A stretch of 64,000 nucleotides of DNA from Martelella alba (GCF_006516955.1 NZ_VHLG01000002.1:1-64000), one strand, 5' to 3'; shown: positions 35,960 through 44,787, counted from the first letter of the stretch. Translations and numbers: made by a program. The notes: generated from the sequence alone by a model not told the origin.

Positions 35960-36280
35960 CTAGAACGGCCAATACATGCTGCGCAAAATCTGACCGGCAC
36001 TTAACAGCCCATATGGGAACGACAGTTCACTGATCAGCAGAAAGGCCAGAATATTCAAGACAACAGTCATGATCATCAAGGCTTTGTGTTCACGCAGAAA
36101 GCGGATGTTGAGCCAGGCCAATAATACAACCAGAACGAAATAGAATGGAATGAAATGCAAAGTCCGGGTAATCCGTGAATAGTCAATCACCTGCGGAACG
36201 ACCATATTGATGGCGACCCAGATATTGAACACACGCCAGAATTCACTGGCATGCATGATCCTGAAGAAAACGGACTTCAT
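35960..36280 (-). CDS. Small membrane protein, copy 2 of a tandem pair
   Basis: 106 aa, about four hydrophobic segments (FYFVLVVLLAWLNI, MIMTVVLNILAFLLI). Paralogue of the preceding small gene: N-terminus almost identical, later part diverged with conserved HKALM and LSFPYGL. It has its own upstream copy of the repeat, so each gene probably has its own promoter. No known family recognised; the conserved N-terminal segment includes an amphipathic stretch and the first helix. Confidence 0.65.
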   Translation of the reverse strand: MKSVFFRIMHASEFWRVFNIWVAINMVVPQVIDYSRITRTLHFIPFYFVLVVLLAWLNIRFLREHKALMIMTVVLNILAFLLISELSFPYGLLSAGQILRSMYWPF

Positions 36281-36346
36281 TCATTCCCCCGGCAAGCGCG
36301 ACTACACGCAAACATATCAGCGATACGATAAAAGACAACCTTTAGG
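36193..36346. repeat. 154-bp direct repeat, copy 2
   Basis: Second copy of the 5'-module at 35750-35903, offset by exactly 443 bp. Confidence 0.85.
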
Positions 36347-36400
36347 CGAAAATAGGTGGAACGGGAGGACCGGAAAAATGGCGGGGGTTCGTCGATGCCT

Positions 36401-37075
36401 TCAGGTCCCTGACAACGTTTTGGCGCCCGGCGCCACCAGATTGCGGATCATCATCAGGCTCTCCCGGTTCAGTCTGAAAGCCTCCTGAGCATCGAGTGAC
36501 GCCCAGTTTTCGGCAAACCAGCGGTCAATCGCCGTTGCCGCCGCCAGCACTGTCGCAATCAGAAGATCCTCAGGCAGATCATCGCGAACGGCGGCGCAGG
36601 CCTGACCTTCACGCAACAGTGCGGCGACAGCGGCATGAAGCGCTGCAACCGGAGCGGCGGCGGCAGCAAGGCTCGCCGGGCTCTCATAGAGACGACGGCC
36701 AAGCGTGGCCAGATCAGGCGCCTCTGTCAGGGTCACGGACAGCCGCCCCATATAGGCACCAAGAGCGGCCCAGAAGGCCTCCGCATCGCCGTCAAAATCA
36801 TCGCCCAGCGGTGAACCGAGACGCGCGCCCAGCACGGCAAGCGTCTCGGCAATCACGGCAGCGAAAAGGTCGGCCTTGTCTTTGATATAATAATAGGCCT
36901 GCCCCTTGGAGATGCCTGCCGTCTTCAGGATGACATTGAGCGATGCGGCCTCGAAACCATCGGCGATGAAGGCCTGCCGGGCGGCGTCATAAAGCGCTGC
37001 CCGTCGCTCCGGCTTCAGCGCGGTAAGCCGCTGCCTTGCACAATCGCCCTCCGCCATCGCTCTTTCAACGGCCAT
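36401..37075 (-). CDS. TetR/AcrR family transcriptional regulator
   Basis: 224 aa from ATG at 37075 (AAGGAAGGG upstream). HTH at about residues 30-75: ALYDAARQAFIADGFEAASL then ILKTAGISKGQAYYYIKDKADLF. The C-terminal ligand domain is alanine-rich and helical. Divergent from the VOC-family gene with a 17-bp perfect palindrome between them, so it most likely represses both itself and that gene. Confidence 0.88.
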   Translation of the reverse strand: MAVERAMAEGDCARQRLTALKPERRAALYDAARQAFIADGFEAASLNVILKTAGISKGQAYYYIKDKADLFAAVIAETLAVLGARLGSPLGDDFDGDAEAFWAALGAYMGRLSVTLTEAPDLATLGRRLYESPASLAAAAAPVAALHAAVAALLREGQACAAVRDDLPEDLLIATVLAAATAIDRWFAENWASLDAQEAFRLNRESLMMIRNLVAPGAKTLSGT

Positions 37076-37086
37076 AAAACCCTTCC

Positions 37087-37115
37087 TTGTCAAATTTAGA
37101 CCACTGGTCTAATAT
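37087..37115 (+). promoter_or_regulatory. Sigma-70 promoter with a TetR operator in its spacer
   Basis: TTGTCA (37087-37092), 17-bp spacer, TAATAT (37110-37115). The perfect palindrome TTAGACCACTGGTCTAA at 37096-37112 fills the spacer and enters the -10 box, so bound repressor would exclude RNA polymerase. It drives the VOC gene at 37170 and lies just upstream of the tetR start at 37075. Confidence 0.75.
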
Positions 37116-37169
37116 GCTCTGAAACCAGATGGTGTCAACACCGCCCATCACCGGAAAAGGGAGAAAGAC

Positions 37170-37721
37170 ATGCGCTGGCGCGGCGTCAATCATATCGAAT
37201 TATCGGTCATCGACTACGAAAGATCGGTTGCTTTCTTCGACGAAATGTTCGGCTGGCTCGGCTATAAGAGCTTCTGGACGCTCGATCTCGGCTATCGCTC
37301 CACCTATTACATGGCGCGCTTTCCCTTCCCGCATTCCTATATCGGCATCCAGCCGGCGCGCTCCGGCGGAAAACTTGATCATGAAGCCCGCACCACCGGC
37401 CTGCATCATCTGGCGCTCTGGGCCACGGGGCGGCGCGAGGTTGACCGGTTCCACCGCGACTTTCTGCTGCCGCGCGGTATTTCCGTGTCCGATCCGCCGG
37501 CCGAATATCCGCTCTACGCACCGGGCTACTACGCCGTCTTCTTCGATGATCCGATCAACGGTTTTCATCTCGAGCTTGCCCATATTCCCGCAATCGCCTC
37601 CCCCGGCGCCTATCACCGCACAGCCAAAGCCTGGAAACAGGCGGCAGCGGATCACCCGGACTGGCCGGACGGAACGATGAAGGCAGCCTTTCGCACGCTT
37701 CCCGGCCGCACGAAAAAATAA
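37170..37721 (+). CDS. VOC (glyoxalase/extradiol dioxygenase fold) family protein
   Basis: 183 aa, AGGGAGAAAGAC before the ATG. Two VOC half-modules: NHIELSVIDYERSVAFFDEMF and TTGLHHLALWATGRREVDRF, ending YAVFFDDPINGFHLELAH. Candidate metal ligands are His8, the HH in LHHLAL and Glu of LELAH. It could isomerise, cleave or bind an electrophile such as a methylglyoxal adduct or a drug. Regulated by the divergent TetR protein. Substrate unknown. Confidence 0.75.
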   Translation: MRWRGVNHIELSVIDYERSVAFFDEMFGWLGYKSFWTLDLGYRSTYYMARFPFPHSYIGIQPARSGGKLDHEARTTGLHHLALWATGRREVDRFHRDFLLPRGISVSDPPAEYPLYAPGYYAVFFDDPINGFHLELAHIPAIASPGAYHRTAKAWKQAAADHPDWPDGTMKAAFRTLPGRTKK

Positions 37722-37742
37722 GGCCGCCCTTTTGGGGCGGCC
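37713..37742 (-). terminator. Terminator shared by convergent VOC gene and uxuA
   Basis: Stem GGCCGCCC (37722-37729) and GGGCGGCC (37735-37742) with TTTTG loop. On the minus strand the hairpin is followed by TTATTTTTT, an excellent intrinsic terminator for the uxuA transcript. For the plus strand the T-tract is missing. Confidence 0.8.
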
Positions 37743-37811
37743 GGAATGGCTTCGGGGGGGAGAAGCGAAAGGATCTCACGGCGCTGAAACCCTTCCCGTT
37801 TGTTATTATTG

Positions 37812-37853
37812 CTGAGCCGGGGGCGTTTCGGCCTCCTGGGAGGAGTGGCTCAG
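37812..37853 (-). other. Long imperfect hairpin over the uxuA stop codon
   Basis: CTGAGCC at 37812-37818 pairs with GGCTCAG at 37847-37853, with an inner CTCC/GGAG helix. It includes the uxuA stop codon and may protect the mRNA 3' end ahead of the terminator. Confidence 0.4.
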
Positions 37854-39007
37854 AGGGTCGCGAGTGCGCGGGCAATGCCACGCACTTCAGCAAGGCCGCG
37901 CAGCCGCCCGATCAGCGGGTAGCCGGGATTGGTCTTGCGGGTCTGGTCGTCGAGAATGGCGTGGCCGTGATCAGGCCGGAACGGGATCTGGAGACCATGC
38001 TCCTTTTCCACTTCAAGGGCGGCCTTGACCACGGCAACCATGTCAACATCGCCGTCGAGATGCGGCGCTTCATGGAAGCTCATGCCATCCTCTTCGCGCT
38101 TGGTGGCGCGCAGATGCAGGAAATAGACGCGATCGCCATGCTTCTTCAGCATCACAGGCAGGTCATTGTCGGCGCGCACGCCAAAGGAACCGGTGCAGAA
38201 GGTGAAGCCGTTGGCTTTCGACGGCACATCAGCGACCATGCGATCCATATCGGCGACCGTCGAGACGACACGCGGCAGGCCGAACAGCGGGCGCGGCGGA
38301 TCATCGGGATGGATCGCCAGCAGGGCGCCCGCCTCTTCAGCCATCGGCACGACGATCTTGAGGAAATTGCTCAGCTGCTCGGCCAGCGCCTCGGCGTTGA
38401 TGGCATCATAGCGGGCGAGTTGGCCACGGAAATCATCGAGCGTATAGCTTTCCTCGGATCCGGGAAGACCGGCAATCACGGTGCGGATCAGCTTTTCCTG
38501 ATCAGCCTCGGTCATGGCCTTATAGGCCTCCTCGGCGCGGGCGATATCGGCGGCCGAATAGTCAGCCTCAGCGCCCTTGCGCTTCAGGATGAACAGATCG
38601 AAGGCAACATAGGCAGCATAGTCGAAACGCAGCGCACGCGCGCCATCTTCAAGACGATAGGACAGATCGGTGCGGGTCCAGTCGAGCACCGGCATGAAAT
38701 TATAGCAGATCGTCTTGACCCCGGCTTTGGCAAGGTTCTGCGCCGAACGGCCCCAGGTCTCGGCCAGCTGCTCCCAGCCCGCCTCGGCCGTCTTGATCTT
38801 CTCATGGACCGGAATGCTTTCGGTCACGGACCAGGTGAGACCGCTGGCTGCGACCATATCGCGCCGGCTTTCGATCAGTTCAGGCTCCCATAGCACGCCA
38901 TTCGGCAATTCATGCAAGGCGGTGACGATATCTGTCGCCCCCGTCTGGCGGATCTCCTCCAGAGAAATCGGATCCTTGGGTCCGAACCAGCGCCAGCTTT
39001 CCTTCAT
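37850..39007 (-). CDS. uxuA: Mannonate dehydratase
   Basis: 385 aa from ATG at 39007 with AGGAG six bases upstream; a TTG two codons earlier is rejected. UxuA-family TIM barrel: WRWFGPKDPISLEEIRQTGA, KTICYNFMPVLDWTRTDL, LAIHPDDPPRPLFGLPRVVS, FTFCTGSFGVRADND, FLHLRATKRE and FRPDHGHAI (metal ligands and active site). It dehydrates D-mannonate to 2-keto-3-deoxygluconate. Last gene of the unit dctP, uidA, uxuR-like, uxuA. Confidence 0.96.
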   Translation of the reverse strand: MKESWRWFGPKDPISLEEIRQTGATDIVTALHELPNGVLWEPELIESRRDMVAASGLTWSVTESIPVHEKIKTAEAGWEQLAETWGRSAQNLAKAGVKTICYNFMPVLDWTRTDLSYRLEDGARALRFDYAAYVAFDLFILKRKGAEADYSAADIARAEEAYKAMTEADQEKLIRTVIAGLPGSEESYTLDDFRGQLARYDAINAEALAEQLSNFLKIVVPMAEEAGALLAIHPDDPPRPLFGLPRVVSTVADMDRMVADVPSKANGFTFCTGSFGVRADNDLPVMLKKHGDRVYFLHLRATKREEDGMSFHEAPHLDGDVDMVAVVKAALEVEKEHGLQIPFRPDHGHAILDDQTRKTNPGYPLIGRLRGLAEVRGIARALATL

Positions 39008-39079
39008 CGTCAACTCCTGTTGTTCTTCCGAAGCCTTGCCTGAAGACTTCCCTGTTTGTTGCAGTCTGCGCCTTCGCGC

Positions 39080-39847
39080 CTATCCCACGATCTTGCCAAG
39101 CTCATCCGAGCCGAAAACGAAGCCGTCAAAGGCTGGATCATCGACATCGGAAAGCGCCATCAGCGTTTCACGGACATTTTGAAGATGTTGCCACATGGCC
39201 TGGCGCGCCCGCGCCGGATCCTTCATCTGCAAGGCCTGCAGAATAGCGCGATGATCAGACAGCCAGCGGCGGCGGTAATCACTGTTGAATACGCGCATAT
39301 GCAGCTGCGCCCACATGCGGCTTTTCTTGCGCTTGGCCCAGAGCTCGTCGAGAAGATCGACCATGACGGAGTTCTGTGTTGCCTCGGCAATCAGCCGGTG
39401 AAACAGTTCATCGCCCGCATAGCCATCATCTGAATTCTTCTCGATCGCCTCACGCTCCATATCGAGCGCCTCACGCATGCGGCGGATATCGGCCATGGAG
39501 ACCATTTCGGCAGCAAAGGCGGCAATGGTGGATTCCAGCAACTGGCGCGCCTGCAGCAATTCGAAGGGGCCGATATCGTCGGTCAGGCTATCATCGGCGG
39601 CAACTTCCGGCTCGGGCGCTGCGGCCGGTTCGGCAAGATAGATGCCGGACCCTTTCCGCACTTCAACCAGACCTTCCAGCTCCAGCGTGATCACAGCCTC
39701 GCGCACCAGCGAACGGCTGACGCCCATTTCCTCGGCCATCTGGCGTTCTGTCTTCAGCCGGTCGCCGGGCTTCAGCGTCGAAGACGCAATCTCGGCACGG
39801 ATCGCCTCGGCGACCTCCTGATAGCGGCGTTTTACAGCGTCTCCCAT
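39080..39847 (-). CDS. GntR/FadR-family regulator, UxuR/ExuR-like
   Basis: 255 aa. N-terminal winged helix: RYQEVAEAIRAEIAS, PGDRLKTERQMAEEMGVSRS, LVREAVITLELEGLVEVRKG. Then an FCD ligand domain with DELFHRLIAEATQNS and HRAILQALQMKDPARARQAM (metal-ligand positions). It starts inside the end of uidA (16-bp overlap). By location and family it should bind the TTGGT/ACCAA palindromes near 42.8 kb and be released by fructuronate or glucuronate. E. coli UxuR and ExuR are the closest characterised model; the orthology is inferred. Confidence 0.85.
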   Translation of the reverse strand: MGDAVKRRYQEVAEAIRAEIASSTLKPGDRLKTERQMAEEMGVSRSLVREAVITLELEGLVEVRKGSGIYLAEPAAAPEPEVAADDSLTDDIGPFELLQARQLLESTIAAFAAEMVSMADIRRMREALDMEREAIEKNSDDGYAGDELFHRLIAEATQNSVMVDLLDELWAKRKKSRMWAQLHMRVFNSDYRRRWLSDHRAILQALQMKDPARARQAMWQHLQNVRETLMALSDVDDPAFDGFVFGSDELGKIVG

Positions 39848-41640
39848 TCCTCGGCCTCCTTCTCAGCCATCGCGTGGTAGAACGATGCCAGAATTGCAAA
39901 GGCTTCCTTTCTGGTTGCCTTGTCTGCTGCAATCAAGCCCTTGCGGTTAAAGCCGCGCTGGAAGATGCCCTGACGGCGTTCGGTCCTGAAATCGTAGAGG
40001 ATCCAGGGCGACATGCCACGAACGAAATCAAGTTCCTTCAATGTAGCAATCTGGCTGCGATAGACTTCCGCCTGATAGGTTTCCGAAAACAGGCCAGCCT
40101 TCGGACCCTTGTCGGAAATATCGGCATCCGCGCCGGTCTCCGACACGACCACGGGACGGTCAGGCTGCGAATTGGCGAGGATCTTCGGCAATTCGGAAAA
40201 GTCCTCGTCATACCAGCCGTAATATTCGTTGATGCCGATAATATCGAGATGGGCGGCAAGCCGGTCCTCGATCTTCAGCTTGTGATGGTTGACAAGACAG
40301 GCCGCAGCGATCAGCCGTGTCGGATCATTGGTGCGCGCCGTGTCTGCCAGATGGCGCATGAAGGCAAGCCGCTGATCGGTATCGGGATTTTCGTTGCCCA
40401 CCGACCAGATCACGACGCTGGCCCGGTTCCGGTCGCGTTTCACCATTTCCAGAAGCTGGTTTTCGGCATCACGCAGGGTTGCCGGATTGTCGAAATCAAT
40501 CGCCCAGTAGACCGGAATTTCGGTCCATAGCAGCAATCCGACCTCATCAGCCAGCGCCACCGCCCGTTCGTGATGGGGATAATGGGCGAGCCGCACATAA
40601 TTGCAGCCGAGTTCTTTGGCATCAGCGTAGCGGCGCCTCAGATCGTCTTCGGTGACGACCTTGCCAAGCACGGCATCATCCTCATGAACGGAAATACCGC
40701 GCAGCCACATGGGCCTTCCATTGAGAAAGAGTTCGCGGCCGCGCCGCTCGATCCGGCGGAAACCGATGCGGTCTGTGACCCGGTCATGCCCAGCCGTCAG
40801 CACCACATCATAAAGTTTCGGCTGCTCTGTCGACCACAACAGCGGGGCTGCAGGAATAGCGGCACTGCCCTTGCCGCCATCCAGCGGAATATCGATCGCA
40901 ATGCCGAGCTCGGCGATCTCGAAGTGGGCAAGATCGACACCTTCAGCCTCGACCGAGACTTCAATTTCATTGACGGCAGGATCGGGATTGAGCCGCACAA
41001 ACAGATCGCGGATCAGCGTTTCCGGCGTTTCGACCAGCGAAACCTCGCGATAGACGCCGCCATAGTTGAACCAGTCGGTATTACGCATCGGCACGCGGTC
41101 CGTGGTGCGGACATTGTTGACGCAAAGCATCAGCCAGTTGCGTCCGTCGTTCAAAAGCCCGGTCAGTTCGGCAAAGAAGGGCGTCGAACCGCCATAATGG
41201 TTGCCGATGAACCGGCCATTGAGAAACACTTTACAGTCATATTGCGCCGCGCCGACGCGCAGGAAGACGCGCTTGCCAGGCTTTGGCATGAAATCAACGG
41301 CCCGTGTGTACCAGGCAGAACCTTCGAAGAAATACCATTTCTCCTTCAGCATCTGCCAACAGGAAGGAACAGCAACGGTTTCCCCCATATAGGGATCATA
41401 GTCCCAGGGCTCCTGCCGATCGCCGGGATCGGCAGGCTCCATGGCAAACCATTTCTGGCGGAGGCCCGTATCGAGTAAATCGACGCAGAAGTTCCAGTCT
41501 CCATCAAGGGAGATTGCGTCACGCCCACCCATGAAAATCATGGTCTCGTTGTTCAGGTTCTGCAGATTGAAAGGACGGTCATAGTCCTCATCATGCAAAG
41601 CCTGGAGCGCATTTTCTGCGATTGCCGAACGCTCAAGCAT
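39832..41640 (-). CDS. uidA: Beta-glucuronidase, glycoside hydrolase family 2
   Basis: 602 aa, usual length, GGAGG five bases before ATG. Sugar-binding jelly-roll (RVFLRVGAAQYDCKVFLNG), immunoglobulin-like middle domain and TIM barrel. Acid/base Glu in SVGNENPD (about 417) and nucleophile Glu in VSETGADA (about 501), the spacing of E. coli UidA. NEYYGWYDE and SPWILYDFRTERR, with the Asn-x-Lys-type (NRKGLI) motif that contacts the carboxylate of glucuronides. No signal peptide, so it acts on imported glucuronides in the cytoplasm. Second gene after dctP. Confidence 0.9.
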   Translation of the reverse strand: MLERSAIAENALQALHDEDYDRPFNLQNLNNETMIFMGGRDAISLDGDWNFCVDLLDTGLRQKWFAMEPADPGDRQEPWDYDPYMGETVAVPSCWQMLKEKWYFFEGSAWYTRAVDFMPKPGKRVFLRVGAAQYDCKVFLNGRFIGNHYGGSTPFFAELTGLLNDGRNWLMLCVNNVRTTDRVPMRNTDWFNYGGVYREVSLVETPETLIRDLFVRLNPDPAVNEIEVSVEAEGVDLAHFEIAELGIAIDIPLDGGKGSAAIPAAPLLWSTEQPKLYDVVLTAGHDRVTDRIGFRRIERRGRELFLNGRPMWLRGISVHEDDAVLGKVVTEDDLRRRYADAKELGCNYVRLAHYPHHERAVALADEVGLLLWTEIPVYWAIDFDNPATLRDAENQLLEMVKRDRNRASVVIWSVGNENPDTDQRLAFMRHLADTARTNDPTRLIAAACLVNHHKLKIEDRLAAHLDIIGINEYYGWYDEDFSELPKILANSQPDRPVVVSETGADADISDKGPKAGLFSETYQAEVYRSQIATLKELDFVRGMSPWILYDFRTERRQGIFQRGFNRKGLIAADKATRKEAFAILASFYHAMAEKEAEEWETL

Positions 41641-41687
41641 GGTTTCCTCCGCCAGCCATTTATCGTGTAGAAAGCCGCCTGAACGGC

Positions 41688-42683
41688 TTACTGACCGCTA
41701 TACTTCTTGCCAGCCTCCTGGATGCGCGAGACGAGATCGGCAACCTGAGGAGACTTCGTCGCCAGTTCGTCATACATCGGCTGCACGGCGGCCTGGAACG
41801 GAGCCTTATCGACCTGGTTGACCGTCACACCCATTTCAGACTGCATGTCCTGCATGGCCTGGTCGGAGATCGCATCCCACTGCTCGCGCTGAAACTTGGC
41901 AGCTTCCTTGGCGGCGGTCTTGAAGGCCGCCTGATCCTCAGGCGACATGGAATCCCATGCGCAGGACGAAATCACCACAACGGAGGGAATCATCGTGTGC
42001 TCATCAACGGAGAAGAACTTCGCCACTTCGCCGTGACGCGAATCGGTCATGGCCGTGGGGTTGTTCTCGGCACCGTCGACAACGCCCTGCTGCAGCGCGC
42101 TGTAGAGCTCACCATAGGCGATCGGGGTCGGGCTGCCGCCCAGAAGTTCCACCATGCGGATGGCCGAGGGGCTCGGCTGAACGCGGATCTTCATGCCCTG
42201 CAGGTCATCCGGCGTGTTGATCGCCTTGTCGCCATAGAAAGACCGGGCGCCTTCCATCAGCCACGCAATGCCCTGAAAGCCCTTGTCATGGGATGAATCG
42301 AGGATTTCCTGGCCGATATCGCTGGTCAGAACGTCAAACTGGTGATCTTCATTGACAAAGAGATAAGGCAGGTTCAGCGCCGAATAGGCTTCATCAAACG
42401 CTTCCATTTCGGAGGCATTGCTCTTGGCCATGTCCAGAGCGCAGCTCTGCACCATTTCCATCGATTCACGCTGGGTGCCCAGCTGGCCATTCGGGAAGAT
42501 CTGGATGTCCCACCGGCCATCCGTCAGTTCCGAAAGACGGTCGCTCATCATTTCGATCGACTTGTTGACCGGGTGATCAGGCGTGTTGTTGTCGCTCAAA
42601 CGCAAGGTACGGGCTTCTGCCGAAGCGGCAAAGGCAATGGCTGCAACGCCCGAGACAAGCGCAAGCTTCGAAATCAGTTTCAT
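41688..42683 (-). CDS. TRAP transporter solute-binding protein (DctP family)
   Basis: 331 aa with signal peptide MKLISKLALVSGVAAIAFAA. DctP fold: SDNNTPDHPVNKSIEMMSD, LNLPYLFVNEDHQF, LQGMKIRVQPSPSAIRMVEL (the Arg that binds the ligand carboxylate) and YGELYSALQQGVVDGAENN. It captures an organic acid; the neighbours point to a uronate or glucuronide. It is separated from its permeases, which lie across the divergent promoter, instead of the usual P-Q-M order. Confidence 0.93.
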   Translation of the reverse strand: MKLISKLALVSGVAAIAFAASAEARTLRLSDNNTPDHPVNKSIEMMSDRLSELTDGRWDIQIFPNGQLGTQRESMEMVQSCALDMAKSNASEMEAFDEAYSALNLPYLFVNEDHQFDVLTSDIGQEILDSSHDKGFQGIAWLMEGARSFYGDKAINTPDDLQGMKIRVQPSPSAIRMVELLGGSPTPIAYGELYSALQQGVVDGAENNPTAMTDSRHGEVAKFFSVDEHTMIPSVVVISSCAWDSMSPEDQAAFKTAAKEAAKFQREQWDAISDQAMQDMQSEMGVTVNQVDKAPFQAAVQPMYDELATKSPQVADLVSRIQEAGKKYSGQ

Positions 42684-42758
42684 GTGTCCTTCCTCCCGGC
42701 ACCCGCAGGACCTTCAGAAAAATACCGCCTTGGGGTGCCCTCTTTGTGGCGGCTGGAG

Positions 42759-42774
42759 AAAAGGTCGACCAATT
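42759..42774. promoter_or_regulatory. Candidate UxuR operator, weaker site
   Basis: AAAAGGTCGACCAATT keeps the core GGTNNACC and the right half ACCAATT of the ExuR/UxuR consensus; the left flank is degenerate. Centre is 43 bp, about four helical turns, from the stronger site. Confidence 0.6.
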
Positions 42775-42801
42775 TCGACACATTGTCAACCACATTCAGA
42801 T

Positions 42802-42817
42802 AATTGGTTGACCAATT
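42802..42817. promoter_or_regulatory. UxuR/ExuR-type operator
   Basis: AATTGGTTGACCAATT has perfect arms around a TG centre and matches the gammaproteobacterial UxuR/ExuR motif AATTGGTATACCAATT except in the middle. It lies in the 216-bp gap between dctP (minus) and dctQ (plus), where a GntR repressor would control both transcripts. Confidence 0.8.
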
Positions 42818-42899
42818 TTTTCCTTTGCGGCATATTTATGTCTGACAGACCCCGATGAAAAATCGTCGGGCACCGATTCAGAAATCAAGGGAGGGTCGG

Positions 42900-43457
42900 A
42901 TGCAGCAATCAAGGCAAACCGACATATTCAGCCGCCTTATCGACGGCATCGCATTTCTGGTAGACATTTTCCTTCGCGTCGTGATCGTTGTCGGCTTTTC
43001 GGCCCTCGTCATCTGCGTCGTCTGGCAGGTCTTCAGCAGATATGTCCTTCAGTCCCCATCGATCTACACCGATGAAATCGCGCGTTTCGCTTTCATCTGG
43101 CTGGCGTTGATCGGCGGTGCATATACCTTCGGCCAGGGCCGCCATCTGGCGATCGACATTCTGGCGCCGGCGCTTTCCGGCTGGAAGCGCCAGACCGCAC
43201 AAATCGTGGTTCTGGCCATCATCGCCTGGTTTGCCGGTTTTGTGATGATGAAGGGTGGCGGTGCACTGGTGAGCCGCACACTGGCCAATGGTCAGGTTTC
43301 GCCATCACTGCAGATGCCGATGGGTTTCATCTACATCGCCATCCCGATCTCGGGTGCGATCATACTATTTTACTGCGTGCAGATGGTCCTTCGGGTTCTG
43401 CATGGACAGGCCCCGGTAGGGGACGCCCCGGCGGAAGCCGGCGGCCCGCTGGACTGA
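42900..43457 (+). CDS. TRAP transporter small permease (DctQ family)
   Basis: 185 aa from ATG at 42900 with GGGAGGGTCGG upstream; a longer reading lacks this. Four membrane helices (VVIVVGFSALVICVVWQVFSR is helix 1) and the family motif YTDEIARFAFIWLALIGGAY, with RHLAIDIL. Stabilises the large subunit. First gene of the plus-strand half of the glucuronide region. Confidence 0.92.
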   Translation: MQQSRQTDIFSRLIDGIAFLVDIFLRVVIVVGFSALVICVVWQVFSRYVLQSPSIYTDEIARFAFIWLALIGGAYTFGQGRHLAIDILAPALSGWKRQTAQIVVLAIIAWFAGFVMMKGGGALVSRTLANGQVSPSLQMPMGFIYIAIPISGAIILFYCVQMVLRVLHGQAPVGDAPAEAGGPLD

Positions 43458-43470
43458 GGAGGAGCCTCAA

Positions 43471-44781
43471 ATGTTTGCAGCCTATTCACCCTTCGTACTC
43501 TTCGGCAGCTTTGCCCTTCTGATGGTGCTTGGTGTTCCGATTGCCTTTTCAATCGGTGTCGCCGCGACCGTGACGTTCATGCTCTTTGTCGGCATTGATC
43601 AGTCCTATTTCATCGTCGCCCAGCAGATGGCATCCGGCCTTGATTCGTTTACCCTGCTGGCCATTCCCTTCTTCATTCTCGCTGGCAACATCATGAACCG
43701 CGGCGGCATTGCCCGGCGCCTCATTGATTTCGCCAAGGTGATCGGCTTTGCCCTGCCCGGCTCGCTTGCGCATGTGAACGTGCTCGCCAACATGATGTTC
43801 GGCTCGCTGTCGGGCTCGGCCGTGGCCGCCGCCGCCGCCGTCGGTGGCGTCATGGCGCCGCTGCAGAAAAAGGAAGGCTACGACCCCTCCTATTCGGCCG
43901 CCGTCAACATTGCCTCATGCACGACCGGTCTGCTGATCCCGCCATCATCCACCTTCATCGTCTTCTCGCTGATCACCGGCGGCACGTCGGTTGCAGCACT
44001 CTTCGTTGCCGGCTACGTCCCTGGCATCCTGATGGGCCTCGGCATCATGATCGTGGCTGGCGTCATCGCCAAGCGCCGCGGCTACCCGACCCAGCCGCGC
44101 CCGAGCGTCATCGAGTTCATCAAGAAGGGTCTTGACGCCATCCTGCCGCTCGGTCTCGTCATCGTCGTCATGGGCGGCATTATCGGCGGCATTTTCACGG
44201 CAACAGAAGCCTCTGCCATTGCCGTTGTCTACACGCTGCTGCTCGCCTTTGTCTGGTATCGTGAGACCTCAATCAAGCAATTGCCCTCCATCATCCTCGA
44301 ATCGGCCGTCACCACTGCCGTTGTCCTGATGATGATCGGCTGCTCGATCGCCATGTCGCGCGCCATGGCTTTCGGCAACATCCCCAACATGATCTCGGAC
44401 TTCATGCTCGGTCTGTCGGATAATCCGATCATGATCCTGATCATTTTGAACATCGTGCTGCTGATCGTCGGCACCTTCATGGACATGACGCCGGCACTGC
44501 TGATCTTCACGCCGATCTTCTTCCCCGTTGTTCAGAAGCTCGGCATGGATCCGGTTCAGTTCGGTGTCATGATGACGCTCAACCTGTGCGTCGGTATCTG
44601 CACGCCACCGGTCGGATCGGCTCTGTTCATCGGCTGCTCGGTTGGCGGGACCACGATCCCGAAGGTCATCAAGCCGCTGATCCCCTACTTCATCACGCTG
44701 ATCGTCGTTCTCCTGATGGTCACCTTCATCCCGTTCATCAGCCTGGCGCTGCCGCGGCTGTTCCTCGGATATGCCGGGTAA
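43471..44781 (+). CDS. TRAP transporter large permease (DctM family)
   Basis: 436 aa, about twelve helices, ribosome site GAGGAG. Conserved DctM blocks: PFFILAGNIMNRGGIARRLI, GSLSGSAVAAAAAVGGVM, LIPPSSTFIVFSLITGG, EASAIAVVYTL and NLCVGICTPPVGSALFIG. Sodium-driven import of the substrate delivered by DctP. 13 bp after dctQ and 6 bp before the GH31 gene, so all three are one transcript. Confidence 0.95.
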   Translation: MFAAYSPFVLFGSFALLMVLGVPIAFSIGVAATVTFMLFVGIDQSYFIVAQQMASGLDSFTLLAIPFFILAGNIMNRGGIARRLIDFAKVIGFALPGSLAHVNVLANMMFGSLSGSAVAAAAAVGGVMAPLQKKEGYDPSYSAAVNIASCTTGLLIPPSSTFIVFSLITGGTSVAALFVAGYVPGILMGLGIMIVAGVIAKRRGYPTQPRPSVIEFIKKGLDAILPLGLVIVVMGGIIGGIFTATEASAIAVVYTLLLAFVWYRETSIKQLPSIILESAVTTAVVLMMIGCSIAMSRAMAFGNIPNMISDFMLGLSDNPIMILIILNIVLLIVGTFMDMTPALLIFTPIFFPVVQKLGMDPVQFGVMMTLNLCVGICTPPVGSALFIGCSVGGTTIPKVIKPLIPYFITLIVVLLMVTFIPFISLALPRLFLGYAG

Positions 44782-44787
44782 AAGACA

